In this document: positions 37,786 through 46,292 of the stretch, one piece after another
How positions within the stretch are numbered: the first letter of the stretch is position 1
Layout: each line of letters starts with the position of its first letter
From: Rhodospirillaceae bacterium
GTDB lineage: Bacteria > Pseudomonadota > Alphaproteobacteria > Rhodospirillales > JABHCV01
Length of the DNA stretch: 64,000 nt
Assembly (NCBI GenBank): GCA_018662005.1
Contig: JABJHA010000004.1
Span: 186,001 to 250,000, forward strand
Direction of reading: 5' to 3'
Notes under the pieces: model-generated
The model's input: only the letters and a program-made list of their open reading frames with translations
Database searches by the model: none
Told to the model about the DNA's origin: nothing
Made by a program: the position numbers and the translations under genes

Positions 37786-38701
37786 ACGCAAGGGCGATCC
37801 GGTCCATGGCTGGTTAATTGTCGATAAGCCCCTGGGGCTTACCTCAAGCACTGTCGTGGGCAAGGTGAAGCGGTTGTTTAACGCCGCCAAGGCCGGTCAT
37901 GGCGGCACCCTGGATCCCCTGGCAAGCGGCGTTTTGCCCATAGCTTTTGGCGAGGCCACGAAAACCGTCTCTTATGTCATGGACGGCATCAAGGTTTATC
38001 AATTCACCGTTCGCTGGGGCGAAAGCCGGACCACCGACGATGGTGAGGGCGAGGTAACCCGGACCAGCGATGTGCGTCCCGATGAGGCGGCGATCAACGA
38101 TGCGCTGAAATCCTTTGTTGGTGATATCGAGCAAGTCCCGCCGGCGTATTCGGCAATCAAGGTTGATGGCAAACGGGCTTACGATTTGGCCCGCAACGAT
38201 ATCGCCGTTGAACTGAAACCCAGAACCATCCATATCGAGCGCTTTGACCTGATTGATATGCCCGGCCCGGACCACGGGACCTTTGAAGTGGTCGCCGGAA
38301 AAGGCTCTTATATGCGCGGCCTGGCCCGTGATTTGGCTTTAAAATTAGGCACTTGCGGGCATATCTCGGCCCTCAGGCGGCTCAAAGTCGGTCCTTTTGA
38401 TGAAAAGGTTGCGATTTCGCTGGATAAACTGGAGACCCTGGGGCATAGTGCGCCGCTCGCGGACCAATTGCTTGCTGTTGAGACCGCGCTGGACGACATC
38501 CCGGCGCTGGCCCTGACAGAAGAAGAGGCCCGCAACCTGCGGCACGGAAGGGCGATTTCCATCCTTCCCGTCGCAAACCGGTCATCCCTTGAAAAAGTCG
38601 ACCCTGACGCAGTTTATTGCGCCATGGCCGATGGGAAACTGGTTGCTTTAACCAAGATCGCAGGCGGCGAGATTCGCCCCTTGCGGGTATTGAACTATTA
38701 A
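37775..38701 (+). CDS. truB: tRNA pseudouridine-55 synthase
   Basis: Makes pseudouridine 55 in the T-loop of tRNAs. The 308-residue protein has WLIVDKPLGLTSS, the catalytic motif GHGGTLDPLASGVLP with the Asp nucleophile, PPAYSAIKVDGKRAYDLAR and SYMRGLARDL, plus a C-terminal PUA-like part. The start at 37775 overlaps the end of rbfA by 11 bases. Longer in-frame readings lie inside rbfA and are not family-like. Confidence 0.96.
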   Translation: MGRKRKGDPVHGWLIVDKPLGLTSSTVVGKVKRLFNAAKAGHGGTLDPLASGVLPIAFGEATKTVSYVMDGIKVYQFTVRWGESRTTDDGEGEVTRTSDVRPDEAAINDALKSFVGDIEQVPPAYSAIKVDGKRAYDLARNDIAVELKPRTIHIERFDLIDMPGPDHGTFEVVAGKGSYMRGLARDLALKLGTCGHISALRRLKVGPFDEKVAISLDKLETLGHSAPLADQLLAVETALDDIPALALTEEEARNLRHGRAISILPVANRSSLEKVDPDAVYCAMADGKLVALTKIAGGEIRPLRVLNY

Positions 38702-38712
38702 CTTAGTGCAAC

Positions 38713-38806
38713 CTGCCTTCGAAAGAAGGCAGACAAGTTGCCCTAATATTTTAAAATCGATCAAATTATCTGCCATCAACTGGCTTCATTTGATAGCAGT
38801 TTGATC
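38713..38806 (+). promoter_or_regulatory. Candidate rpsO mRNA leader, two stems before the ribosome site
   Basis: An 8-bp stem CTGCCTTC/GAAGGCAG with a GAAA tetraloop (38713-38732) is followed by a longer stem. There GATCAAA (38759-38765) pairs with TTTGATC (38800-38806), and CTGC (38770-38773) pairs with GCAG (38796-38799). The structure ends just before the GGAG ribosome site of rpsO. S15 controls its own mRNA through leader structures in several phyla, including alphaproteobacteria. S15 binding here is inferred from position and shape. Confidence 0.5.
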
Positions 38807-38823
38807 TAATAATGGAGTACACG

Positions 38824-39093
38824 ATGTCGATTACCGCTGACAAGAAGTCAGAGCTCATTGGCGAGTTCGCGACAGTTAAAGGCGACACAGGTTCGCCAGA
38901 AGTCCAGGTAGCGATCCTGACCGAACGGATCAACAACCTGACTGATCACCTGAAAACCCACAAAAAAGATCACCACTCCCGCCGCGGCCTGCTGATGATG
39001 GTTGGCCAGCGCCGGCGTTTGCTTGATTACCTCAAAAGCAGAAAAGTTGACCGCTATGAGGAACTGATCAAGCGCCTCGGGCTTCGCCGTTAA
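38824..39093 (+). CDS. rpsO: 30S ribosomal protein S15
   Basis: Primary 16S rRNA-binding protein of the central domain. The 89-residue length is exactly normal, with [33 protein letters not shown] and QRRRLLDYL. The ATG at 38824 is preferred because GGAG precedes it and the protein then begins MSITADKK. Four extra residues are possible from 38812. The order truB-rpsO-pnp is conserved. Confidence 0.97.
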   Translation: MSITADKKSELIGEFATVKGDTGSPEVQVAILTERINNLTDHLKTHKKDHHSRRGLLMMVGQRRRLLDYLKSRKVDRYEELIKRLGLRR

Positions 39094-39110
39094 GGCTTTA
39101 GTCCAGGGGC

Positions 39111-39160
39111 CACCCCGCGACCGCTTGCACTTTATTAATGAATGCGGCGCGGTGTTTTTT
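39111..39160 (+). terminator. Intrinsic terminator-like stem between rpsO and pnp
   Basis: CACC-CC-GCG-A-CCGC (39111-39124) pairs with GCGG-CGC-GGTG (39144-39154) with two small bulges, followed by TTTTTT (39155-39160). It probably reduces read-through from rpsO into pnp. In other bacteria this gap also carries the RNase III site that controls pnp. Confidence 0.6.
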
Positions 39161-39245
39161 ATCAATCCGGATGAAGTGGCCCCAAATGACAACCCCGCTT
39201 AAAGGAAGGCCTTGGCGGGTATGATAGATGAAGGATAAGAGAAAG

Positions 39246-41366
39246 ATGTTTAAAGAGTTTAGAAAAGAAATTGAATGGGGCGGACGTACCCTGGTTTTTG
39301 AAACCGGGAAAGTCGCTCGTCAGGCCGATGGGGCCGTCATGGTCACCTACGGCGACACAAAAGTTTTGTGTACGGTTGTTGGCGAAAGTAAGCCGAAGCC
39401 GGGATTGGACTTTTTCCCGCTGGGTGTTCACTACCTGGAAAAAGCCTACGCCGCCGGTAAAATTCCGGGCGGTTACCTGAAACGTGAAGGTCGTCCCAGC
39501 GACGCCGAAACCCTGACTTCCAGGCTTATTGACAGGCCGATCCGTCCGTTGTTCCCAAAGGACTACAAATGTGAAACCCAGGTCATTCTGACGTGCGTTT
39601 CCCATGACATGGAAAACCAGCCCGACATCGTCGCCATGATTGGCACATCAGCCGCGCTGACCATTTCCGGATTGCCGTTCATGGGCCCCATTGGCGGTTG
39701 CCGCGTTGGTTACATAAATGGCGAATACGTGCTCAACCCGCAGGTTGATGATATGGAGACTTCGGACCTGGACTTGATTGTCGCCGGTACCACCGAAGGC
39801 GTTCTGATGGTTGAATCAGAAGCTTCCGAGCTTTCCGAAGAAGTCATGCTCGGCGCTGTTGCTTTTGGTCACACGGCGTTCCAGCCGGTTATTGAAGCCA
39901 TTATCGAAATGGCTGAAGCCTGCGCCAAGGAACCCCGCCCGCTGCCCGAACCGGTAGAAGGTGCGGCTGAAATGGCCACCATGATTGGTGATAAAGCCGA
40001 AGCCGGTTTGCGTGACGCTTACGCTGAAACCGACAAGATGGAGCGTCAGACCAAAGTTTCCGCGGCCAAGACGGCTGTTAAAGAAGAGCTCCGCGAAGAT
40101 GAAAGCGTCGATCAGGAATTGCTCGAAAAAATCATGGGCGACGCCTTCAAGAAAATCGAAAAGCATATCGTGCGCCGCGATGTTTTGAAGACCGGCCTGC
40201 GTATTGATGGTCGCGACACCAAGACCGTGCGGCCCATTGCCGCCGAAGTAGGTGTCCTGCCACGGGCCCACGGCTCAGCCCTGTTCACCCGCGGTGAAAC
40301 CCAGGCTGTGGTTGTCGCCACTTTGGGTACGGGCCAGGACGAGCAGCGTGTTGACGCGCTGGCTGGTGAATACTTTGAAAACTTCATGCTGCATTATAAC
40401 TTCCCGCCGTATTCGGTTGGTGAAGCCGGTCGCTTCGGCTTTACCGGGCGACGTGAAATTGGTCATGGTAAACTCGCCTGGCGGGCTATCCATCCGGTGA
40501 TGCCATCGAAGGATGACTTCCCCTACACCATTCGCGTGGTTTCCGAGATTACTGAATCCAACGGCTCCTCGTCGATGGCTTCGGTTTGCGGCACCTCCTT
40601 AGCCATGATGGACGCCGGTGTGCCGATGGCGCGCCCTGTCGCCGGTATCGCTATGGGCCTGATCAAGGAAGATGACGGCCACGCTGTATTGTCTGATATT
40701 CTTGGTGATGAAGATCATCTGGGCGATATGGACTTTAAGGTTGCCGGCACGGATCAGGGTATTACCTCGCTGCAAATGGACATCAAGATCACCTCGATCA
40801 CCCAGGACATCATGAAGGATGCCCTGGCCCAGGCTAAGGATGGTCGTTTGCACATTCTGGACGAGATGGCCAAGTCCATCGATACGTCACGCGCCGAGGT
40901 TAGCTCAAACGCACCGCGTATTACCGCTTTCAAGATCAACAAAGACAAGATCCGCGAAGTGATTGGACCGGGTGGCAAGATGATTCGCGAAATTTGCGAA
41001 ACAACCGGCGCCAAGATCGACCTTGAAGACGATGGAACGGTTAAGGTTGCCGCTGTCGATGAAAAGGCCGCTGAAGCCGCGATCAAGTGGATCAAGGATT
41101 TGACCCAGGAACCTGAAGTCGGCGCGATTTACACCGGCAAGGTCGTCAAAACCGTCGACTTCGGCGCTTTTGTCAACTTCATGGGTGCCAAGGACGGGCT
41201 CGTTCATATCAGTGAACTGGCTCCCGAACGGGTTGGCAAGACCACCGATGTCGTCAACGAAGGCGATATGGTCAAGGTCAAGCTGATTGGCATCGATGAC
41301 CGCGGCAAGGTCAAGCTGTCCATGAAATCAGTCAATCAGGAGACTGGCGAGGAAATCGCTAAATAA
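39246..41366 (+). CDS. pnp: Polyribonucleotide nucleotidyltransferase
   Basis: Phosphorolytic 3'-5' exoribonuclease of the RNA degradosome. The 706-residue protein has two RNase PH domains ([22 protein letters not shown] split near residues 80-100; [20 protein letters not shown]), a helical linker, then KH ([12 protein letters not shown]) and S1 ([20 protein letters not shown]) domains. The ATG at 39246 has AAGGA about 10 bases upstream. An ATG six codons earlier lacks a ribosome site. Confidence 0.97.
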   Translation: MFKEFRKEIEWGGRTLVFETGKVARQADGAVMVTYGDTKVLCTVVGESKPKPGLDFFPLGVHYLEKAYAAGKIPGGYLKREGRPSDAETLTSRLIDRPIRPLFPKDYKCETQVILTCVSHDMENQPDIVAMIGTSAALTISGLPFMGPIGGCRVGYINGEYVLNPQVDDMETSDLDLIVAGTTEGVLMVESEASELSEEVMLGAVAFGHTAFQPVIEAIIEMAEACAKEPRPLPEPVEGAAEMATMIGDKAEAGLRDAYAETDKMERQTKVSAAKTAVKEELREDESVDQELLEKIMGDAFKKIEKHIVRRDVLKTGLRIDGRDTKTVRPIAAEVGVLPRAHGSALFTRGETQAVVVATLGTGQDEQRVDALAGEYFENFMLHYNFPPYSVGEAGRFGFTGRREIGHGKLAWRAIHPVMPSKDDFPYTIRVVSEITESNGSSSMASVCGTSLAMMDAGVPMARPVAGIAMGLIKEDDGHAVLSDILGDEDHLGDMDFKVAGTDQGITSLQMDIKITSITQDIMKDALAQAKDGRLHILDEMAKSIDTSRAEVSSNAPRITAFKINKDKIREVIGPGGKMIREICETTGAKIDLEDDGTVKVAAVDEKAAEAAIKWIKDLTQEPEVGAIYTGKVVKTVDFGAFVNFMGAKDGLVHISELAPERVGKTTDVVNEGDMVKVKLIGIDDRGKVKLSMKSVNQETGEEIAK

Positions 41367-41390
41367 AGCCTTCAATTTGCTAGGTTATGA

Positions 41391-41425
41391 AAAGGGCGGA
41401 TGAAGTTATTGCATCCGCCCTTTTT
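41391..41425 (+). terminator. Strong intrinsic terminator after pnp
   Basis: A perfect 12-bp stem AAAGGGCGGATG (41391-41402) / CATCCGCCCTTT (41412-41423) with a 9-base loop ends in a run of T. It lies 25 bases after the pnp stop and should end the rimP-to-pnp transcript. Confidence 0.88.
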
Positions 41426-41497
41426 ACTGTCCCGGGGGCTTTGAATTCTATATTGTGCCCAAACATAAGCCCTTAAGTTTAAGTCTTAGGAGTCCTG

Positions 41498-42895
41498 TTG
41501 AAGTCTCTCGAACCTGTACTGATTTCCGGCCGTGAAGTTCTCCCGATTATCGAAGGTGGCAAGGGTGTTGCCGTGTCCAACGGCCTGAGCGCCGGGGCCT
41601 TTGCGGCGGCGGGTTGTGTCGGCACGGTGTCCGGCGTCAATGCGGATTCCTATGATCAAAACGGCGACGTTATCCCTCAGGTTTATCACGCCAAGACTCG
41701 ACGCGAGCGTTGGCACGAACTGATTGCCTACGCCATTGATGGCGGCATTGCCCAGCTTCAGATCGCTCACGAGAAATCTGCTGGTAATGGCTGCATTCAC
41801 GTCAACGTTTTGTGGGAAGCTGGCGGCACCCCGCAAGTTCTCGAAGGCATTCTTGAGGGCGCCAAGGGAATGGTCCACGGCGTCACTTGCGGCGCCGGCA
41901 TGCCCTACAAAGTCGCTGAAATTGTCTCAAGTTACGGCGTCTATTATCACCCGATCATTTCATCAGCCAGGGCCTTTCGGGCGTTGTGGAAGCGGGCCTA
42001 CCACAAATATGCTGAATTCCTTGGTTCTGTTGTCTACGAAGACCCGTGGCTGGCCGGGGGTCACAATGGCCTGAGCAACGTCGAAGATCCCGAGAAGCCA
42101 CAGGATCCCTATCCGCGCATTGTTGAATTGCGCAAGATCATGCGCGAGTTCGGACTTGATAACACACCCATCGTTATGGCGGGCGGGGTTTGGTATTTGC
42201 GTGAATGGCAAGACTGGCTGGATAACCCTGAATTAGGCCCCATCGCTTTTCAATTTGGCACTCGCCCCTTGTTGACCAAGGAAAGCCCGGTTTCCAAAGC
42301 CTGGCAGAAGCGGCTGCTGACATTGAAAGAAGGCGATATTTTCCTTAATAAATTCAGTCCCACCGGCTTTTATTCATCTGCCGTGCGCAACAATCTGCTC
42401 AACGAACTTGAAGGACGGACCCTGCGCCAGGTGCCTTACAGCCGTGCAGCCGAAGGCGACATGAGCGAAGCCTTGCCGGTCGGGGCACGCGGGCGACCAA
42501 TCTATTTAACGGCCGGTGACAAGGTCCGGGCGGAAGCCTGGATTGCCGAGGGTTACGATGAGGCTATGAAAACACCGGACGATAGTGTGATTTTCGTGGC
42601 CCGGGAAAAATCCCGCGAGATTGTCACCGATCAACAAAATTGCATGGGCTGTTTGTCCCAGTGCCGCTTCTCCAACTGGTCCGAAGGGGAATCCGGGACG
42701 ACCGGAAAGCGTGCCGATCCGCGCTCGTTCTGCATTCAGAAAACCCTGCAGGATATCGCCCACGGCGGTTCGATTGAGGACAATTTAATGTTCTCGGGTC
42801 ATAACGCATTTAAGTTTGGCAGCGACCCGTTTTACGAAAACGGTTTTGTTCCAAGCGTGCAACAACTTGTTGATCGTCTTGTCAGTGGCGATTGA
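41498..42895 (+). CDS. Nitronate monooxygenase-like FMN oxidoreductase with C-terminal Cys cluster
   Basis: A 465-residue flavin-dependent TIM-barrel protein of the NMO/2-nitropropane dioxygenase/FabK group: NGLSAGAFAAAGCVGTVSG at the N-terminus and flavin-phosphate stretches TPIVMAGGVWY and AFQFGTRPLLT. Beyond the barrel, a C-terminal segment has C382-x2-C385-x3-C389-x22-C412, a spacing that could hold an Fe-S cluster or zinc. The start is a TTG with AGGAG just upstream. Substrate is unknown: nitronate oxidation or enoyl reduction are both possible for the fold. It stands between the pnp terminator and the Irr gene. Confidence 0.82.
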   Translation: MKSLEPVLISGREVLPIIEGGKGVAVSNGLSAGAFAAAGCVGTVSGVNADSYDQNGDVIPQVYHAKTRRERWHELIAYAIDGGIAQLQIAHEKSAGNGCIHVNVLWEAGGTPQVLEGILEGAKGMVHGVTCGAGMPYKVAEIVSSYGVYYHPIISSARAFRALWKRAYHKYAEFLGSVVYEDPWLAGGHNGLSNVEDPEKPQDPYPRIVELRKIMREFGLDNTPIVMAGGVWYLREWQDWLDNPELGPIAFQFGTRPLLTKESPVSKAWQKRLLTLKEGDIFLNKFSPTGFYSSAVRNNLLNELEGRTLRQVPYSRAAEGDMSEALPVGARGRPIYLTAGDKVRAEAWIAEGYDEAMKTPDDSVIFVAREKSREIVTDQQNCMGCLSQCRFSNWSEGESGTTGKRADPRSFCIQKTLQDIAHGGSIEDNLMFSGHNAFKFGSDPFYENGFVPSVQQLVDRLVSGD

Positions 42896-43010
42896 AGGTA
42901 TGGAAAAGGCTTTCTTTTCAAACCCATAAAAAAAATATGGTTACAAGCGACTTTCAAAGTTGGATTATTCCAAACTAATTGTTAAAGTCATGGAAACAAA
43001 TAGAATCTTG

Positions 43011-43026
43011 CCACCCTTTAGGGTGG
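43011..43026 (+). promoter_or_regulatory. Short GC hairpin in the irr leader
   Basis: CCACCC (43011-43016) and GGGTGG (43021-43026) form a 6-bp stem with loop TTTA, 27 bases before the preferred irr ATG. It is not followed by a T-run. If translation begins at the earlier in-frame ATG (42990), this stem is inside the coding part. Role unknown. Confidence 0.35.
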
Positions 43027-43052
43027 GTACAACAAAAAAATGGAAACAACAC

Positions 43053-43466
43053 ATGCGTCCTTATAGTCATTTTCTCGATCAAATCAGATTAGCGGGTCTG
43101 CGCCCGACGCGGCAAAGACTGGCCCTGGCCAAATTATTGTTCAGCGGCGAAAACCGTCATGTAACCGCCGAGTCTCTGCACGGGGAAGCCCAGGCGGAAA
43201 AAATGCGGGTTTCATTGGCGACCGTCTACAACACCTTGCATCAGTTCACCAGCGCCGGGCTGTTGCGCGAAATCGTTGTCGACGCCCAACGCTCGTACTT
43301 CGACACCAATACCGGCGATCACCATCATTTCTATTTTGAAGAAAATGGCATGTTGACCGATATCTCTGACGACATGATGTCGCTCACCAAGGTCCCGGAA
43401 GCTCCCGAAGGTATGGCGATCAAAAGCGTTGATATCGTCGTGAGAGTTGTGGAAAAAACTCAATAA
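43053..43466 (+). CDS. irr: Irr-type Fur family regulator (iron response)
   Basis: A 137-residue regulator. The winged helix has LRPTRQRLALAKLLF and the recognition helix VSLATVYNTLHQFTSAGLLR. The Irr mark DHHHFYFEENG, including the His cluster linked to heme/metal sensing, is present, and the structural CxxC pairs of classical Fur are missing. Irr represses or activates genes under low iron through heme-dependent stability. ATG 43053 is preferred because it gives a family-like N-terminus. An in-frame ATG at 42990 and a TTG at 42960 would add 21 and 31 residues. It is followed by rubrerythrin, a likely target. Confidence 0.9.
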   Translation: MRPYSHFLDQIRLAGLRPTRQRLALAKLLFSGENRHVTAESLHGEAQAEKMRVSLATVYNTLHQFTSAGLLREIVVDAQRSYFDTNTGDHHHFYFEENGMLTDISDDMMSLTKVPEAPEGMAIKSVDIVVRVVEKTQ

Positions 43467-43496
43467 AATCAACTATTACAATAAGTTATGGAATAG

Positions 43497-43510
43497 TTTA
43501 GAATTAATTG
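43497..43510 (+). promoter_or_regulatory. Possible Irr/ICE-like half-site before rubrerythrin
   Basis: TTTAGAA (43497-43503), followed by TTAATTG, lies 107 bases before the rubrerythrin ATG. TTTAGAA is one arm of the iron control element known for Irr, but the second arm is poorly matched. Position next to irr makes it worth noting, though the match is weak. Confidence 0.25.
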
Positions 43511-43609
43511 ACTTTCCTTGCGCTTGACGACATATTGATGCCTGAAATTCGTTGCTACTGACGGCACAGGCCACAGACAGAATTAATCTTGAACAAAAGG
43601 AAGCATGAG

Positions 43610-44026
43610 ATGCCCGCACTGAAAGATTCACAAACCGAACAAAACCTCAAAGACGCCTTCGCCGGTGAATCCCAGGCTAACCGTCGTTACCTGTATTTCG
43701 CCCAAAAGGCTGACATTGAAGGCTACAACGATGTCGCTACGGTTTTCCGTTCGACCGCCGAAGGCGAGACCGGCCATGCGCACGGTCACCTGGAATTCTT
43801 GGAAGAAACCGGCGATCCGGCGACCGGACTGCCGATTGGCGCCACCGGTGACAACCTGAAGGCTTCCGTCGCTGGCGAAACCCACGAATACACCGACATG
43901 TATCCGGGCATGGCCAAGACAGCTCGCGATGAAGGCTTCGATGAAATTGCCGACTGGTTTGAAACCCTGGCCAAGGCTGAAAAGTCTCACGCCGGACGTT
44001 TCCAGAAAGCCCTCGACACTCTCTAA
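43610..44026 (+). CDS. Rubrerythrin without rubredoxin domain
   Basis: A 138-residue four-helix diiron protein that reduces hydrogen peroxide in related organisms. The diiron ligands appear as E20, E53xxH56, E90/E93 and E124xxH127. The C-terminal rubredoxin domain of classical rubrerythrins is absent, so electrons must come from another protein. The ATG at 43610 has AAGGA 8 bases upstream, and a TTG seven codons earlier is in frame. The next two genes (ferredoxin-CCG and DUF3501) are probable partners. A terminator-like stem separates it from them. Confidence 0.92.
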   Translation: MPALKDSQTEQNLKDAFAGESQANRRYLYFAQKADIEGYNDVATVFRSTAEGETGHAHGHLEFLEETGDPATGLPIGATGDNLKASVAGETHEYTDMYPGMAKTARDEGFDEIADWFETLAKAEKSHAGRFQKALDTL

Positions 44027-44051
44027 TCGGGCTTTCGCTACAAGGTTCAGG

Positions 44052-44087
44052 CGGGGAGTCCAGCAGTGGGCTTCCCGTTTTCGTTTT
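44052..44087 (+). terminator. Intrinsic terminator or attenuator after rubrerythrin
   Basis: CGGGGAG (44052-44058) pairs with CTTCCCG (44071-44077) including one G-U pair, followed by TTTTCGTTTT. It lies 25 bases after the rubrerythrin stop and 35 bases before the next ATG. It may leave rubrerythrin as the most abundant product while allowing some read-through. Confidence 0.55.
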
Positions 44088-44122
44088 GGGATATATCAGG
44101 ACACCATAAGGAGAGCCAATCT

Positions 44123-45463
44123 ATGGGCGAAGGTAGCCTGGAAGCACCGACCCGTCACGCTATTGACTGGCGCAGTGCGGATTTCACCAACCCTGAAAAG
44201 CTGGAGGCGGAGCTGCGGCGCGCTTTTGACATCTGTCACGGGTGTCGGCGCTGCTTTAATCTGTGCGACAGCTTTCCCAAGCTATTCGATCTTGTTGACG
44301 AGTCCGAAACCGGTGAGCTCGATAGTGTTTCCAGCACTGATTTCAAGCCGATTATCGATGCCTGCACCCTTTGTGATATGTGCTTCATGGTCAAGTGCCC
44401 GTATGTGCCGCCCCATGAGTTTGATCTTGATTTCCCGCATTTGATGCTGCGTGCCCGGGCCGCGCAGTTTAAAAATAATGACATTCCCAAAATCCAGCAA
44501 CGCCTGGGGGAAACGGACAAGAACGGCAAGCTCGGCTGTTCGGTTTCCGGCCTCGCCAATTGGGCCGGCAATTGCTCAAACGGCCTGACCCGGCCGCTTC
44601 TGCAAGCTGTTACCGGCATCGACAAGAACGCCGCCCTGCCCCGTTTTAATAAAAAACCATTGGCCACGCAGGATCAAACCTTCAACATCAACACCGAGGC
44701 CCCGGCTTACGGGCACCGCAAGGCGGTTATCTACACGACTTGCACGGGCCAATATCATAATGATGAATTGGCTTTGGCGACGGCGCGGGTGCTGGCTAAG
44801 AACGGTGTCGAGACGCAGATGCTTTATCCCGGTTGTTGCGGGATGCCGCAACTGGAACACGGTGATATTGCCCGGGTCGCCGAAAATGCCAAAAAAATCG
44901 CCACCGATCTTGGGCCCTGGATTGATAAGGGATATGACGTTATCAGCCCGGTGGCGTCCTGCTCGTTGATGTTGAAATTTGAATGGCCGCTGATTGAGCC
45001 TGAAGACGAAAACGTCAAAAAATTATCGCAAGCTACCTTCGATGCCAGTGAATATCTGGTCGGGATTGCCGCCAAGGAAGGCATGGCCGAGGGCCTGAAG
45101 CCGCTTGCCGGTGGGGTCACGCTTCATATCGCCTGCCACGCGCGAGCCCAGAACATGGGTCGCAAGGGGGCCGAGCTCCTCAACCTGATCCCCGATACGG
45201 ACATCAACGTGATCGAACGATGTTCCGGCCACGGTGGCTCGTGGGGGATCTATAAAGATAACTTTGAGGTCGCCCTGAAAGTTGGAAAACCGGTCGCCCG
45301 CGACACCGCAAAACAAGGGTCAGGGTACGTGGTTTCAGAATGTCCACTGGCCCGCGAACATATTTTGCAGGGTGTGGAAAGGCTGGACGCCAACAAACCG
45401 GCTGCGGCCCGCGACCAACTCCAGCACCCGATTCAGCTGATGGCGCTTTCTTATCAGGATTAA
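44123..45463 (+). CDS. Ferredoxin-CCG domain Fe-S oxidoreductase (GlpC/HdrB-like)
   Basis: A 446-residue soluble protein. Two [4Fe-4S] ferredoxin motifs lie at C38-C41-C44-C48 (CHGCRRCFNLC) and C81-C84-C87-C92 (CTLCDMCFMVKC). Two CCG domains follow. The first is complete (TTCTGQ, GCCGMPQ, SCSLMLK). The second has CH, then CSGHGG in place of CCG, and ECPLA. Such proteins pass electrons between donors and a thiol, quinone or diiron partner. A strong AAGGAG precedes the ATG at 44123. It lies between rubrerythrin and DUF3501, with the DUF3501 ATG directly after its stop. It probably feeds electrons to rubrerythrin (inference). Confidence 0.88.
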   Translation: MGEGSLEAPTRHAIDWRSADFTNPEKLEAELRRAFDICHGCRRCFNLCDSFPKLFDLVDESETGELDSVSSTDFKPIIDACTLCDMCFMVKCPYVPPHEFDLDFPHLMLRARAAQFKNNDIPKIQQRLGETDKNGKLGCSVSGLANWAGNCSNGLTRPLLQAVTGIDKNAALPRFNKKPLATQDQTFNINTEAPAYGHRKAVIYTTCTGQYHNDELALATARVLAKNGVETQMLYPGCCGMPQLEHGDIARVAENAKKIATDLGPWIDKGYDVISPVASCSLMLKFEWPLIEPEDENVKKLSQATFDASEYLVGIAAKEGMAEGLKPLAGGVTLHIACHARAQNMGRKGAELLNLIPDTDINVIERCSGHGGSWGIYKDNFEVALKVGKPVARDTAKQGSGYVVSECPLAREHILQGVERLDANKPAAARDQLQHPIQLMALSYQD

Positions 45464-46054
45464 ATGACAATGGCCAAAACACTAAGCCGCGACGATATTA
45501 TAGATATGGACACTTACGCCAGCGAGCGGGCAGAGCGCCGCCGCGCCATCACGGCACTGAAAAAAGATCGCCGCCTTGGCATTGGCCCCGACGCCACCTG
45601 TTATTTTGAAAGCTACGCCACCATGTGGCATCAAATTCACGAGATGCTGTACATTGAGAAGGGCGGCGAAGCGCAGATCGAAGACGAGCTCAACGCCTAC
45701 GCGCCCATGGTGCCAAACGGAAGAGAACTTGTCGTCACCCTGATGTTTGAAATCGATGACCCGGATCGCCGCGCGGCCTTGCTAAACGGGCTTGGCGGGG
45801 TCGAGGAAATGCTCAGCATCGAAGTTGGCGGGGATGTTATCAAGGGCGTCGCCGAAGATGATATCGACCGGACCACCGCCGATGGCAAGGCCTCAGCCAT
45901 CCAGTTTCTGCATTTCCCGTTCAGTGATCAGCAGGTCGCCGACTTTAAAAATAATGAAAACAAAATAATTATTTCCATTGGTCACGAAAAATACGGCCAC
46001 ATGGCGGTCATGCCAACAGCCATGCGCGAAGCTCTTATTAAAGATTTTGATTAA
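45464..46054 (+). CDS. DUF3501 family protein
   Basis: A 196-residue protein that I recognise as DUF3501-like from its context and from RRAITALKKDRRLGIGPDATCYFE, IHEMLYIEKGG and a conserved acidic middle. No catalytic motif is evident and no signal peptide or membrane helix is present. It starts directly after the ferredoxin-CCG stop, so the two are tightly coupled. Function unknown; the association with rubrerythrin suggests a role in peroxide or iron handling. The inverted-repeat element copy 2 begins 12 bases after its stop. Confidence 0.75.
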   Translation: MTMAKTLSRDDIIDMDTYASERAERRRAITALKKDRRLGIGPDATCYFESYATMWHQIHEMLYIEKGGEAQIEDELNAYAPMVPNGRELVVTLMFEIDDPDRRAALLNGLGGVEEMLSIEVGGDVIKGVAEDDIDRTTADGKASAIQFLHFPFSDQQVADFKNNENKIIISIGHEKYGHMAVMPTAMREALIKDFD

Positions 46055-46065
46055 ATCTTTTGCAT

Positions 46066-46284
46066 CTTATTAAGGTTCAAGCCCCTCAGTCGCCGGGCGT
46101 TCGCTCCGCTCTCTTGGCTTAGGCCTCTGGAAGTCAAGTTTCAAATGGCAACAGGAGCTTTATTCGTAATAACCTGGCTCACACACTTTCTTCTACAAGC
46201 CCGTGACTGCAGGCCGCCGCCCCTGCGGCGAGCCAAGGGTTCGGAGAACCCGCCCGGCGCCTGAGGGACCTGAACCTAAATGAG
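46066..46284. repeat. Long palindromic intergenic element, copy 2
   Basis: A 219-base element homologous to 18441-18661 over its full length but in opposite orientation. Its 34-bp ends (46066-46099 and 46251-46284) are inverted repeats with five mismatches. The interior keeps the CCTCTGGAAGTCAA segment and the GAGCCAAGGGTTCGGAGAAC segment found in copy 1, while the AT-rich middle has diverged. As in copy 1, it fills the gap between two convergent genes (DUF3501 and the SH3 protein). It has no open reading frame of note. Confidence 0.85.
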
Positions 46285-46292
46285 GGGTAGAA

